The translations under genes were made by a program, and so were the position numbers. The notes below the pieces were generated by a model, which was given only the letters and a program-made list of their open reading frames with translations, was not told the DNA's origin and did not search any database. From JAGPCH01 sp039810605 (GTDB lineage: Bacteria; Bacteroidota; Ignavibacteria; Tepidaquicellales; Tepidaquicellaceae), in contig JBDHXH010000007.1 of the NCBI GenBank assembly GCA_039810605.1, positions 1-64,000 of the forward strand: a DNA stretch of 64,000 bases, read 5' to 3'. This document shows positions 1 through 7,522 of the stretch, piece after piece; position 1 is the first letter of the stretch; each line of letters opens with the position of its first letter.

Positions 1-317
1 CTGAAGGCATTTACAAAATACATAACGGCTGGAGTAAATGGATATTGAGGAACGCGATGAATAATTTTTTGCCGGATGAAATTGTATGGAGAAGGGATAA
101 GAAAGGTTTCCCGACACCGGAAAGGAAATGGATGATGAGACTGAAGAGTGAATTCATTTTACTGATGAATGAAAATGCAAACGAACTTATGGAATTCTTC
201 AATCCTGAATTGCTGATAGCGGACTTCGATTTGATTGTGAAAAATCATAACATCAAATCGCATTTCCTCTGGAAAATTTACAACTTCATCAAGTGGAAGA
301 AGTTGTATGGGATATAA
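1..317 (+). CDS. asnB: Asparagine synthetase (glutamine-hydrolysing), 3' end only
   Basis: The reading frame is already open at the first base of the window (frame beginning at base 3), so this is the C-terminal ~104 residues of a gene that starts upstream. The peptide contains KWILRNAMNNFLPDEIVWRR followed by DKKGFPTPERKWM, which matches the conserved end of the AsnB synthetase domain where Arg/Lys-rich LPxxIxxRxDKxGF motifs occur. The family amidates aspartate using glutamine and ATP in the cytoplasm; in this phylum such paralogues often lie in polysaccharide or capsule clusters, but the deciding neighbours are outside the window. A TTG at 45 is an internal codon and not the start. The assignment rests on the C-terminal motif only. 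Confidence 0.8.
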   Translation, partial: EGIYKIHNGWSKWILRNAMNNFLPDEIVWRRDKKGFPTPERKWMMRLKSEFILLMNENANELMEFFNPELLIADFDLIVKNHNIKSHFLWKIYNFIKWKKLYGI

Positions 318-402
318 GACGAAAATTGCATTCCCGCCTGATGCATTCATCGCCACATCCGTCCAAAGCGATCTCCGAAAGTCAGATCAAAATTATATGT
401 CC

Positions 403-520
403 GGGGCTGTCCCAAAAGTAAGGATTTAATCGTAGCACAGGCTATTAGCCTGTAGAAATCCTCAAAAAACACAATGACAATTTTGAAAATCCGATTCGGC
501 GAGACTTTTTGGACAGCCCC
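403..520. mobile_element. MITE-like element with 17-bp terminal inverted repeats
   Basis: The ends are GGGGCTGTCCCAAAAGT at 403-419 and the reverse complement of GGGGCTGTCCAAAAAGT at 504-520, differing at one of 17 positions. The element is 118 bp and has no coding capacity. Ends of the type GGGGCTGTCC..AAAGT are familiar from bacterial IS families with DDE transposases, so this looks like a non-autonomous derivative; the parent IS is not in the window. Its interior carries a nested hairpin (aggattt 421-427 with aaatcct 456-462, and ACAGGCTA 437-444 with TAGCCTGT 446-453). No clear target-site duplication is visible. It lies in the 396-bp stretch between asnB and lemA, where I see nothing else except AT-rich sequence after 521. 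Confidence 0.65.
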
Positions 521-713
521 TTGGCAAAAGAAAAATCAGGCGGGTTTGTTTTCAAAAAAATATTTTAGCTTCCGATTTTGATATACTTTCTAAGTTATTA
601 CTCGATTTCAAAATTAACTTGGACTGCAGTGATTCATCGCGCCAAAAACGTTCCTCAAGTGAATTGTATTTGAAATGATACAATCGTATTTTCCGCAAAA
701 TCTAAATCATAAA

Positions 714-1328
714 ATGAAAAACAGTTTAATAAAAATTACAGCTATAGTCTTCGTATTTTTTGCTTCAACAATATTTTACGGATGCGGATATAATACGCTC
801 GTGACAATGGAGGAACAGGTTAATTCGGCATGGTCACAGGTGGAGAATCAATATCAGAGGAGAGCAGATCTCATTCCGAATCTGGTTAATACAGTCAAGG
901 GAGCTGCTGACTTTGAAAAAACCGTTTTGACCGAAGTAACCGATGCGAGAAGCCGTGTAGGTCAGATAAAACTTTCCGCAGATGATTTAAGTGATCCGCA
1001 GAAGTTCCAGCAGTTCCAGAAGGCACAGGATCAGCTATCAAGCGCTCTTTCAAGACTGCTTGTAGTATCCGAAAATTATCCGCAGTTAAAGTCCAATGAG
1101 AATTTTCTTCAGCTTCAATCACAACTTGAAGGCACCGAAAACAGAATTTCTGTTGAAAGAAGAAGATTCAACGAAACTGTTCAGAGTTACAATACCGAAG
1201 TAAGAAGTTTTCCGTCACTGATCATGGCTAAGATTTTCGGATTTAAGGAGAAGGAATATTTTCAGTCCACAGCGGGCAGCGATAAGGCTCCGGACGTAAA
1301 ATTTGATTTCGAAAAAGAAAAAAAATAA
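714..1328 (+). CDS. lemA: LemA family lipoprotein
   Basis: A protein of about 204 residues with the LemA four-helix architecture: NSAWSQVENQYQRRADLIPN and NLVNTVKGAADFEK in the first third, then a long helical stretch rich in Gln, Arg and Glu, ending with the family's conserved FPSLIMAKIFGFKEKEYF. The start is placed at ATG 714 because the peptide from there is a classical lipoprotein signal (MKNSLIKITAIVFVFFAS, then FYGC); an in-frame ATG at 675 would add 13 residues in front of it. LemA proteins are membrane anchored with the helical domain outside the cytoplasm; their biochemical role is not settled. The end overlaps the following gene if that gene uses its upstream TTG start, suggesting co-transcription. 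Confidence 0.9.
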   Translation: MKNSLIKITAIVFVFFASTIFYGCGYNTLVTMEEQVNSAWSQVENQYQRRADLIPNLVNTVKGAADFEKTVLTEVTDARSRVGQIKLSADDLSDPQKFQQFQKAQDQLSSALSRLLVVSENYPQLKSNENFLQLQSQLEGTENRISVERRRFNETVQSYNTEVRSFPSLIMAKIFGFKEKEYFQSTAGSDKAPDVKFDFEKEKK

Positions 1329-3780
1329 TCACTCAAGTTTGCAGGCAGTAATAATGGCAGGTGGTTTCGGAACGAGGCTAAGACCCCTTACCAACAACAT
1401 TCCGAAGCCCATGGTGCCAATACTGAATAAGCCAATTCTCGAGCACATAATCGAATTACTAAAGGTTCATTCGATAAAAGATTATGTTGTGCTGCTTTAT
1501 TTCATGCCTGATAAGATAAAAAATTTTCTCGGCACCGGCAGGAAATTCGGAGTCAAGATTGAATACGTTGTTCCTGATCAGGATTACGGAACAGCAGGCG
1601 CGGTAAAACTTTCCGAAAATTACATCAGAGATAAATTCATTGTTATCAGCGGTGATGTGCTTACAGATTTCAATCTATCCAAAATCATAAATTTCCACAA
1701 CAAGAAAAAAACTATTGCCACGCTTTCACTTTACAGGTCCAAAAACCCTGTTCAGTATGGTATCGTCCTTACGGATAAGAACGATCGCATAGTTCGATTT
1801 CTTGAAAAGCCGACAGCTTCTGAAGTTTTCTCGGATACCATTAATACAGGCATTTATACATTTGACAAAGAAGTATTTGCGCATATACCACCGGGAGAAA
1901 ATTTTGACTTTTCAAAAGATCTTTTTCCGAAATTGCTGAAAGCCGGTGAGCCGATCTACGGGTACAAGACGAGCGGGTATTGGCGTGATGTAGGAAATCT
2001 CGAGGAATATACAGATGCTAATTTGGATATGCTGAAAGGAAGACTCGATATTGAGGTGAAGAGGGATGCGAGGGGAAATTGTATCAGCAGGAAAGCAAAG
2101 ATTGACAAGAATGCCTCTGTTGAAAACAGCATAATCGGGGATTATGCTGTGGTTGAGAAGGATGCGGTAGTAAAAAATTCCATATTGTGGGATAATGTTA
2201 CGATTGGTTCCGGGGCGCGTTTGCTTTATGACGTGATCGGAAAGAACACGACAATCGGAAGCGGATCGAGAATTAACGATTATGTATTTATCGGAGACAA
2301 TTCAACTATCGGGAAAAATGTTTTTATAAGTTCGAGCATCAAGATATGGGACAACAAGCAAATTGAGAACAATGATAAAGTTACCCGCAGCGTAATTTAT
2401 GATGACATCTTTTTCAACGACTTGTTTACTGATTCGCGCATCACGGGACTTTCAAATCTCCAGATCAATCCGGAATTCGGAGCCAAGCTTGGAACTGTTT
2501 ATGGTTCATTTATAGGTAAGGGCAATAAGATCATACTCGCAAGGGACAGCGATTTCATTTCAAACATGATAAAGAGATCGGTATCGAGCGGGTTGATGTC
2601 AGCCGGTGTCAACGTGATTGATGCGCAGGTCATTCCGATTCCTATACTGCGTCAGGAAATTAAGAGCGGTGAAGGCATGGGAGGAATATTTGTCCGCAAG
2701 TCTCCGTTTGATCCAAGAACTACCGACATTATTTTTTTCGATAAGGACGGAAGAGACTTATCGGGAAGCAAGACAAAATCAATCGAACGCATTTTTTTCA
2801 GTGAGGAATACAAGCGTGTGGATTTTGATAAAGTCGGGTGGTTCAAATTTCAGGAGCGCACGAATGAAAAATACACAAAGCATTTTCTTAGTTGCCTGGA
2901 TCTGCAGTCAATCAGGAAAAAGAATTTCAAGGTTGTGATTGATTATTCTTACGGAATTGCTTCTACGATTTTCCCGACAATACTTGGTGAATTCAATTGT
3001 GAAGTCGTGTCGCTATCGGCTCATCTTGATTCAAGCAAGATTACAAGACCATTCAAAGAATTTCGCGAGTCAATGAATCATTTCACTTATGTTGTGAAGT
3101 CGTTGAACTATGACATTGGTTTTATGATTGATGCGGGCGCGGAAAAAATATGGCTTAGCACTGCGGAAGGCAATCTGCTTGATGGTGACAGATTTCTTGT
3201 TCTGGTTTTGAAAATGTTTCTCCTTGTGACAGACGGAGTAAAGAAGATTGCTGTTCCGGTACAGTCAACGGGAGAGGTTGATATAGTTGCTCGTGAGTTC
3301 GGAGTTGAAGTTATGAGAGTAAAAGATACACATTATTCAATGATGATAGCATGTGAAGATCGAGAAGTAAAATTTGTCGGAGGCACGCGAGGAGGATTTT
3401 TGTTTCCGGAATTTCTTTATGCAACCGACGGTATGTTTTCAGTTGCAAAAATACTTGAGTTAATTGCGAGGAACAGTCAATCCATTGATGAGCTTGACAG
3501 GACGACAAAGAGGCTGTATATGCTCAAGGAAAATATTGTATGTTCAAAGGAAGAGAAGGGAAGCATCATGAGAAAGTTCATGGAGGACACGTATTCCTAC
3601 AGGCAGGAGTTAATTGACGGAGTGAAAATTTTTCTCGATAAAGACTCGTCAGTTCTTTGCATCCCCGACAAGGATAGAAATTTCGTTCACCTGAATGTTG
3701 AGACAGGTTCCCCCACAAAATCGAAAAAGCTATTGAAGGAATTCAAGAAAAAGATCGAAAGTTACATTTCTGAAGATTAA
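1303..3780 (+). CDS. Fused sugar-1-phosphate nucleotidyltransferase / phosphohexomutase-like protein
   Basis: Residues ~14-240 form a GT-A nucleotidyltransferase domain with the signature MAGGFGTRLRPLT and KPMVPILNKP. Residues ~265-355 are left-handed beta-helix hexapeptide repeats. Residues ~380-820 resemble the alpha-D-phosphohexomutase fold. Proteins of this layout are usually annotated as mannose-1-phosphate guanylyltransferase/phosphomannomutase and supply NDP-sugars for polysaccharide. The mutase part is degenerate: the serine loop reads VRKSPFDPR (Ser467), the metal-binding DxDxDR is replaced by DAGAEKIW at ~610, and the usual phosphate loop is weak, so mutase activity is doubtful. The start is uncertain: TTG 1303 overlaps lemA by 26 bp, while TTG 1339 begins just before the QAVIMAGG motif. 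Neither has a clear ribosome binding site. Confidence 0.85.
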   Translation: MISKKKKNNHSSLQAVIMAGGFGTRLRPLTNNIPKPMVPILNKPILEHIIELLKVHSIKDYVVLLYFMPDKIKNFLGTGRKFGVKIEYVVPDQDYGTAGAVKLSENYIRDKFIVISGDVLTDFNLSKIINFHNKKKTIATLSLYRSKNPVQYGIVLTDKNDRIVRFLEKPTASEVFSDTINTGIYTFDKEVFAHIPPGENFDFSKDLFPKLLKAGEPIYGYKTSGYWRDVGNLEEYTDANLDMLKGRLDIEVKRDARGNCISRKAKIDKNASVENSIIGDYAVVEKDAVVKNSILWDNVTIGSGARLLYDVIGKNTTIGSGSRINDYVFIGDNSTIGKNVFISSSIKIWDNKQIENNDKVTRSVIYDDIFFNDLFTDSRITGLSNLQINPEFGAKLGTVYGSFIGKGNKIILARDSDFISNMIKRSVSSGLMSAGVNVIDAQVIPIPILRQEIKSGEGMGGIFVRKSPFDPRTTDIIFFDKDGRDLSGSKTKSIERIFFSEEYKRVDFDKVGWFKFQERTNEKYTKHFLSCLDLQSIRKKNFKVVIDYSYGIASTIFPTILGEFNCEVVSLSAHLDSSKITRPFKEFRESMNHFTYVVKSLNYDIGFMIDAGAEKIWLSTAEGNLLDGDRFLVLVLKMFLLVTDGVKKIAVPVQSTGEVDIVAREFGVEVMRVKDTHYSMMIACEDREVKFVGGTRGGFLFPEFLYATDGMFSVAKILELIARNSQSIDELDRTTKRLYMLKENIVCSKEEKGSIMRKFMEDTYSYRQELIDGVKIFLDKDSSVLCIPDKDRNFVHLNVETGSPTKSKKLLKEFKKKIESYISED

Positions 3781-3817
3781 CTGCATAACTAGAATTTTAA
3801 TTTAGCTTAATTTTTAG

Positions 3818-3840
3818 ATACAAAGATTGTATTTTTATTT
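3818..3840 (+). terminator. Small hairpin with T-rich tail after the lemA operon
   Basis: ATACAA (3818-3823), a three-base loop and TTGTAT (3827-3832) form a 6-bp perfect hairpin followed at once by a T-rich run to 3840. It lies in the 68-bp gap between the fused sugar enzyme and the EIIA gene. The stem is short and AT-rich, so it may be a weak terminator or chance. Confidence 0.3.
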
Positions 3841-3848
3841 TACCTAAA

Positions 3849-4319
3849 ATGAAGATCAGCGACATACTTAGCGAAAAGACTGTTGCGGTCAATCTGGACT
3901 GCAAAGACAAAGATGAAGCAATTAACAAGATGATTGATCTTGCAAGCAAGTCCGGATTGATGATTGACATTGAGAAAGTAAGAAAGTGCGTCTTTGACAG
4001 GGAGAAGCTTGTATCAACAGGGGTAGGAAAAGGTTTTGCAATTCCTCACGGAAAGACTGATGAGATAAAAGATATAGTTGCGGCATTTGCGATTCTTAAG
4101 GAGCCGATTGATTTTGATTCGATAGATCTGGAGCCTGTGAAATTCATTTTCCTGATTGTAGGTAAAGAAAGTTTGTTGAACGCGCATATAAAATTATTGA
4201 GCAGAATATCCAGGCTGATGAATAAAGACGACTTCAGAGATAAACTTGCCGAAGCGACAACTTCCGAAGATGTACTTAAACTTTTCAAAATAGAAGAACA
4301 GTCATATTTCGAAAATTAA
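3849..4319 (+). CDS. ptsN: PTS EIIA domain protein, nitrogen-PTS (PtsN) type
   Basis: A stand-alone EIIA domain of 156 residues, the normal length for the fructose/nitrogen PTS class. The phosphorylatable histidine is His67 in GKGFAIPHGKT, the hallmark of this family; the C-terminal half has the usual INAHIKLLSRISRLM-like helix (here LNAHIKLLSRISRLM). Such proteins accept phosphate from NPr/HPr and mostly act as regulators rather than transporters when no EIIB/EIIC genes are nearby; none are in this window. It follows the lemA operon by 68 bp and converges with a DinB-family gene. The choice of PtsN over a fructose-specific EIIA rests on the stand-alone architecture. Confidence 0.85.
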   Translation: MKISDILSEKTVAVNLDCKDKDEAINKMIDLASKSGLMIDIEKVRKCVFDREKLVSTGVGKGFAIPHGKTDEIKDIVAAFAILKEPIDFDSIDLEPVKFIFLIVGKESLLNAHIKLLSRISRLMNKDDFRDKLAEATTSEDVLKLFKIEEQSYFEN

Positions 4320-4367
4320 ATTCCTTCATCTCCAACTCTCCAACACTATTTTACAAAATTAAGATCA

Positions 4368-4826
4368 TTACTTTATTATGTTTCTTACATAATGAATGTA
4401 ATCGGTATAGGGCAGATTTTTAGTTTGAGGTTTAATGTCAAGAGCTATCTGACCTCTATGATAACAGGAATGAAGAATCAAGTGAGTCAGGATGTCTGTC
4501 ATTTTTGAGGTAAAAGTTTCTCCTTTTGAATTAGTGTAGGCAATTTCCTTATCAAGTTCCGAATCAGTAATTCCGTTCAGAAATTCTGTCAGGTCAGATG
4601 ATGATCTCTTCAATTCAGATTGCAGTTCATCTTTCGGATAACGATGCCAGACCTCAATCGAGCAGTCAATTTTTTTTATCCTGCAAAGCCATAATTTTTG
4701 CGCATTGATGATATGTGACATGAGGGATATTGTTTTTTCGGAAGGCTCGATATCATTGAGACAGCTTGTGAATTCTGAATTTGCCCAATGCTCATATTGA
4801 AAGAGACGGATATAGTAATTTTTCAT
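4368..4826 (-). CDS. DinB family metal-binding protein
   Basis: A 152-residue four-helix DinB/YfiT-type protein. The probable metal triad is His38 (MSHIINAQKLW), His119 and His123 (HSCYHRGQIALD), the last block being the most recognisable signature of the family. Members are putative metal-dependent enzymes, including thiol-dependent transferases, but substrates are rarely known. It is encoded 33 bp downstream of the PHP-domain gene on the same strand, so the two may be co-transcribed. A second, divergent DinB protein is encoded at 59673-60140. Substrate cannot be inferred. Confidence 0.85.
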   Translation of the reverse strand: MKNYYIRLFQYEHWANSEFTSCLNDIEPSEKTISLMSHIINAQKLWLCRIKKIDCSIEVWHRYPKDELQSELKRSSSDLTEFLNGITDSELDKEIAYTNSKGETFTSKMTDILTHLILHSCYHRGQIALDIKPQTKNLPYTDYIHYVRNIIK

Positions 4827-4859
4827 ATATAATAAGTTGTTAAGAGAGTTCAGAAAAAA

Positions 4860-5942
4860 TCAAACGACTCTGATATGATTCGAGAATATCCATCCTTTAT
4901 TGCCCTTCCAGACTTCGATTCTGTAGGAGCCCTTCTCATCGCTATCCCAGATGCAATCAAGTCCCGTAAATTCATCCACGCATTTTCCGTTATGAATCAA
5001 TTTCATTCTGCCTTCTGTGGGAAGAAATGCCCGTAGAATAATTTTTTTATTTTTATTCTTATCGAACAAAATTTCATCGCCCATTGAATATTGAAGTCCG
5101 TCATACTCTGCAGCAAATCTAAAACCTTTGCCGCTTCCGTAATAATTGTTCACGATAAAACTTCTTCCCTTTCCGAGAGCATTGATAATCTGCTTCTTAT
5201 CATATTCGAAATTATCGTTGCTGCCTCTGACAATTTCATTTTCAACAAACACATGAGTTCGTATAGACTTGAATAAAATTTTGTAAGAAAAAATCTCGAA
5301 GATCATTCCCATTATGTTATGCTTATGAGCATGCGCGTCTATGCCGCCTATTGCAACGACTTTTCTCTTTTCATTCAGTGCATCCCATCTTTTGAGAGTA
5401 ACTTCGTTAGGTGCGGTAATTGATTTTAGCGGATGGATAAATCTTTGAAGTTTATTGGAATCGTTCAGACCTTCTGCCCATTCGCTCATGTGGTTCCAGA
5501 TTTCGATACCCGTAAAATCTTCAATATCCCAGGCTGTCCATGGATAGGCGGGATGATCCGGCAAATGATTTCTCACTTCATCAGGGTGAGCGAGGAATCC
5601 TATGCCGCCTTTGTTCTTAATCTCTCTGACATATTCATGAGCCGACATTTTGCTTCCCGTATCACCATCGGGCAGCGTTTCGTAAGAGCCGATTACGTCG
5701 TCAGTACCGAGCACAAGATAGTGGTTTCTGTTTTTTGAATCATTCATTTCATAACCCACGATAAGCATAATATTGCCGTGCCATTTTTCATATCCTTTTG
5801 ATTTCGCTTTCATTGTATTGTGATCAGTAAGGATAATGAAATCGAAATTGGACTCGCCTGCAGACGCAGCGATTTCATCAACAGTTCCCGAACCGTCTGA
5901 ATACTTTGAATGAATATGAATTGAACCCGAATACTCGAACAT
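4860..5942 (-). CDS. PHP domain phosphoesterase-like metallohydrolase (CehA/McbA type)
   Basis: A 360-residue protein starting almost directly with the PHP metal site HIHSKYSDG (His9, His11), followed by ILTDHNT, GYEMN, FLAHPDE and IGGIDAHAH, which supply the remaining metal ligands of the polymerase-and-histidinol-phosphatase superfamily. The C-terminal ~90 residues look like a beta-sandwich domain, as in CehA-like hydrolases. There is no signal peptide, so it is probably cytoplasmic. The family hydrolyses phosphoesters or other bonds with two or three metal ions; the substrate here is unknown. It lies between the DUF2752 trio and a DinB-like gene on the same strand. Confidence 0.85.
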   Translation of the reverse strand: MFEYSGSIHIHSKYSDGSGTVDEIAASAGESNFDFIILTDHNTMKAKSKGYEKWHGNIMLIVGYEMNDSKNRNHYLVLGTDDVIGSYETLPDGDTGSKMSAHEYVREIKNKGGIGFLAHPDEVRNHLPDHPAYPWTAWDIEDFTGIEIWNHMSEWAEGLNDSNKLQRFIHPLKSITAPNEVTLKRWDALNEKRKVVAIGGIDAHAHKHNIMGMIFEIFSYKILFKSIRTHVFVENEIVRGSNDNFEYDKKQIINALGKGRSFIVNNYYGSGKGFRFAAEYDGLQYSMGDEILFDKNKNKKIILRAFLPTEGRMKLIHNGKCVDEFTGLDCIWDSDEKGSYRIEVWKGNKGWIFSNHIRVV

Positions 5943-5990
5943 GATCTGATTAAAGTCTAACGAAAGAGCGCGAAGAAAAAATCCCGTTCA

Positions 5991-6425
5991 TCAGGAATGT
6001 CCGCAATAAATATTCAGCAGCCACATTGCAATGAAGAGAATCAAAGCAATCAGCATTGTTGCTCTGTTGAATCTTATCACGATTTTATAATTGAACAAAC
6101 TTAACACAAAAATACCTAAAGATGTCAACGTTAAAAATGTAAAGAAAATTACTGACGAGGGGTTGTAGTAAATGCTCATTCCGAAATTAAGCGTAAAGAA
6201 TTCAACAAGTGCATGAGACATTCCGCAGAAGGGGCAGCGAATTCCAAACACGTTCAGCATTATGCATGAGCTGCTTTCAGAGAACAGAGAAGGAAATATC
6301 TTATGCAGGAAATTCAGAGGATAGAAAAATACGGTTAGCAGCCCGTAAATAATTATTCCAGCAAGTATTCCGCGTATCAGCCAGGCTTCTTTATTCGAAA
6401 TTTTCTGTATAGAGATAAAATTCAC
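5991..6425 (-). CDS. DUF2752 membrane protein
   Basis: A 144-residue protein with three or four hydrophobic segments. It carries the DUF2752 signature GIRCPFCGMSHALVEFF, a CPxCG motif next to a membrane helix. The function of DUF2752 is unknown. Its start ATG overlaps the stop of the upstream gene by 4 bp, so the two are almost certainly translated together. It is the last gene of a three-gene cluster of small membrane proteins. Confidence 0.8.
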   Translation of the reverse strand: MNFISIQKISNKEAWLIRGILAGIIIYGLLTVFFYPLNFLHKIFPSLFSESSSCIMLNVFGIRCPFCGMSHALVEFFTLNFGMSIYYNPSSVIFFTFLTLTSLGIFVLSLFNYKIVIRFNRATMLIALILFIAMWLLNIYCGHS

Positions 6426-6928
6426 GTTTGACTTCGGCTGTTCTTATTGAAAAGTGTTACGCCGAGAATTGCTCCGATTGATCCGAAGAGCGGGTACAAT
6501 ATAATGTTGCAGATAAAAGAGATGATTGTAATTGTTGGCGAGAATCCATGTCTGTTGTATTCATCTGAAAATTTGTCCAGATAGTGATTCATCTCGGGGG
6601 GAATCTGCAGTCCGAGTTCTTCAACAGATTTAATTACTTCTACCATCGGATTGGTATCCGAGAACAAACTTATTATCACGCCAAAGCCTGTAATGAAAAC
6701 TGCTGAAAGTATTCCGGAGAGAATTCCAATCATGCCTCCGTCTTTCATTGTGAGATTCATACCTGTGCCTGACAACTGTTTTCTGTAAGCATAAACACCA
6801 ACAAAGCCGCCAAGCATTATTCCTGCGCAGCAGAATATGTTTATTAAATTAAGGACAGGCATTACAGCAAGCAGCGTCATCGTGATTGTTCCATAAACGA
6901 CCGGCGTAATTCTATTCGGCGGATTCAC
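6422..6928 (-). CDS. Small membrane protein of unknown function
   Basis: A 168-residue hydrophobic protein that I do not recognise with confidence. It has an N-terminal pair of membrane segments around LINIFCCAGIMLGGFVGVYAYR with a double cysteine, a glycine-rich segment (GGMIGILSGILSAVFITGFG), a polar 50-residue stretch with PPEMNHYLDKFSDEYN, and a last hydrophobic hairpin. The arrangement is reminiscent of DUF4199-type membrane proteins but the similarity is only in pattern. It overlaps the DUF2752 gene by 4 bp and follows the DUF2085 gene by 3 bp, so the three form one tightly packed unit. Confidence 0.6.
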   Translation of the reverse strand: MNPPNRITPVVYGTITMTLLAVMPVLNLINIFCCAGIMLGGFVGVYAYRKQLSGTGMNLTMKDGGMIGILSGILSAVFITGFGVIISLFSDTNPMVEVIKSVEELGLQIPPEMNHYLDKFSDEYNRHGFSPTITIISFICNIILYPLFGSIGAILGVTLFNKNSRSQT

Positions 6929-6931
6929 AAT

Positions 6932-7450
6932 TCAGACGCTCACCTTATTTCGCAAAAACGAATGCACTTCGATGAAAAATTTTACAAAACCCGGTATGAT
7001 AAATGGCGCAAGAGCAAACCCCATTAGAAAGCCGGTTACGGATCTGGACAGATAGGTGTTGGACAGAATGTTTAATAAATCCAGGGCAACATCAAGTAAG
7101 AGCAACAGCAGAGGAACTATCAGAATATAAAGCGAAGGCGGTCGAATGTTGTCAAAACTGTATTTGAACGGATACAAGACTGTGCCGATAACGAATCCTG
7201 CGTAAATTGCGATGCATCTTGAACATACTGCAAGAGGTAGATTCAGAATATGAAAAGAACGAGCGCTATCCTGATGGCATGTCCTCGAAAACAAAACGTA
7301 AATTGCAGAAGAAATTTTTTCGAAGACTCCGCCAAAAGAATGCAGCAGAGGCGCGAGGAAAATAAGTGCAGTCCAAATTAATCCTGAAACAAGTATGATA
7401 CCGTAAATCCTTTTAGACAACTTGTATTCCGCTTCAATAGTCCGATTCAT
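6932..7450 (-). CDS. DUF2085 membrane protein
   Basis: A 172-residue membrane protein with the DUF2085 signature: SRTCHQDSARSFHI and LAVCSRCIAIYAGFVIG, that is, a CHQ motif and a CxRCxxIYxG motif, with about four hydrophobic segments. The conserved cysteines and histidine suggest metal or redox chemistry at the membrane, but no member has a firmly assigned function that I know of. It is the first gene of the trio and is transcribed away from the solute-binding protein gene; the 72-bp divergent gap must hold both promoters, though no clear promoter is visible. Confidence 0.8.
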   Translation of the reverse strand: MNRTIEAEYKLSKRIYGIILVSGLIWTALIFLAPLLHSFGGVFEKISSAIYVLFSRTCHQDSARSFHILNLPLAVCSRCIAIYAGFVIGTVLYPFKYSFDNIRPPSLYILIVPLLLLLLDVALDLLNILSNTYLSRSVTGFLMGFALAPFIIPGFVKFFIEVHSFLRNKVSV

Positions 7451-7522
7451 CGCTTCAAAATATTACAATAACTTGAATAAATCAATTAGAATATTTACTA
7501 TTTTCAAACAATAAATTGAAAT

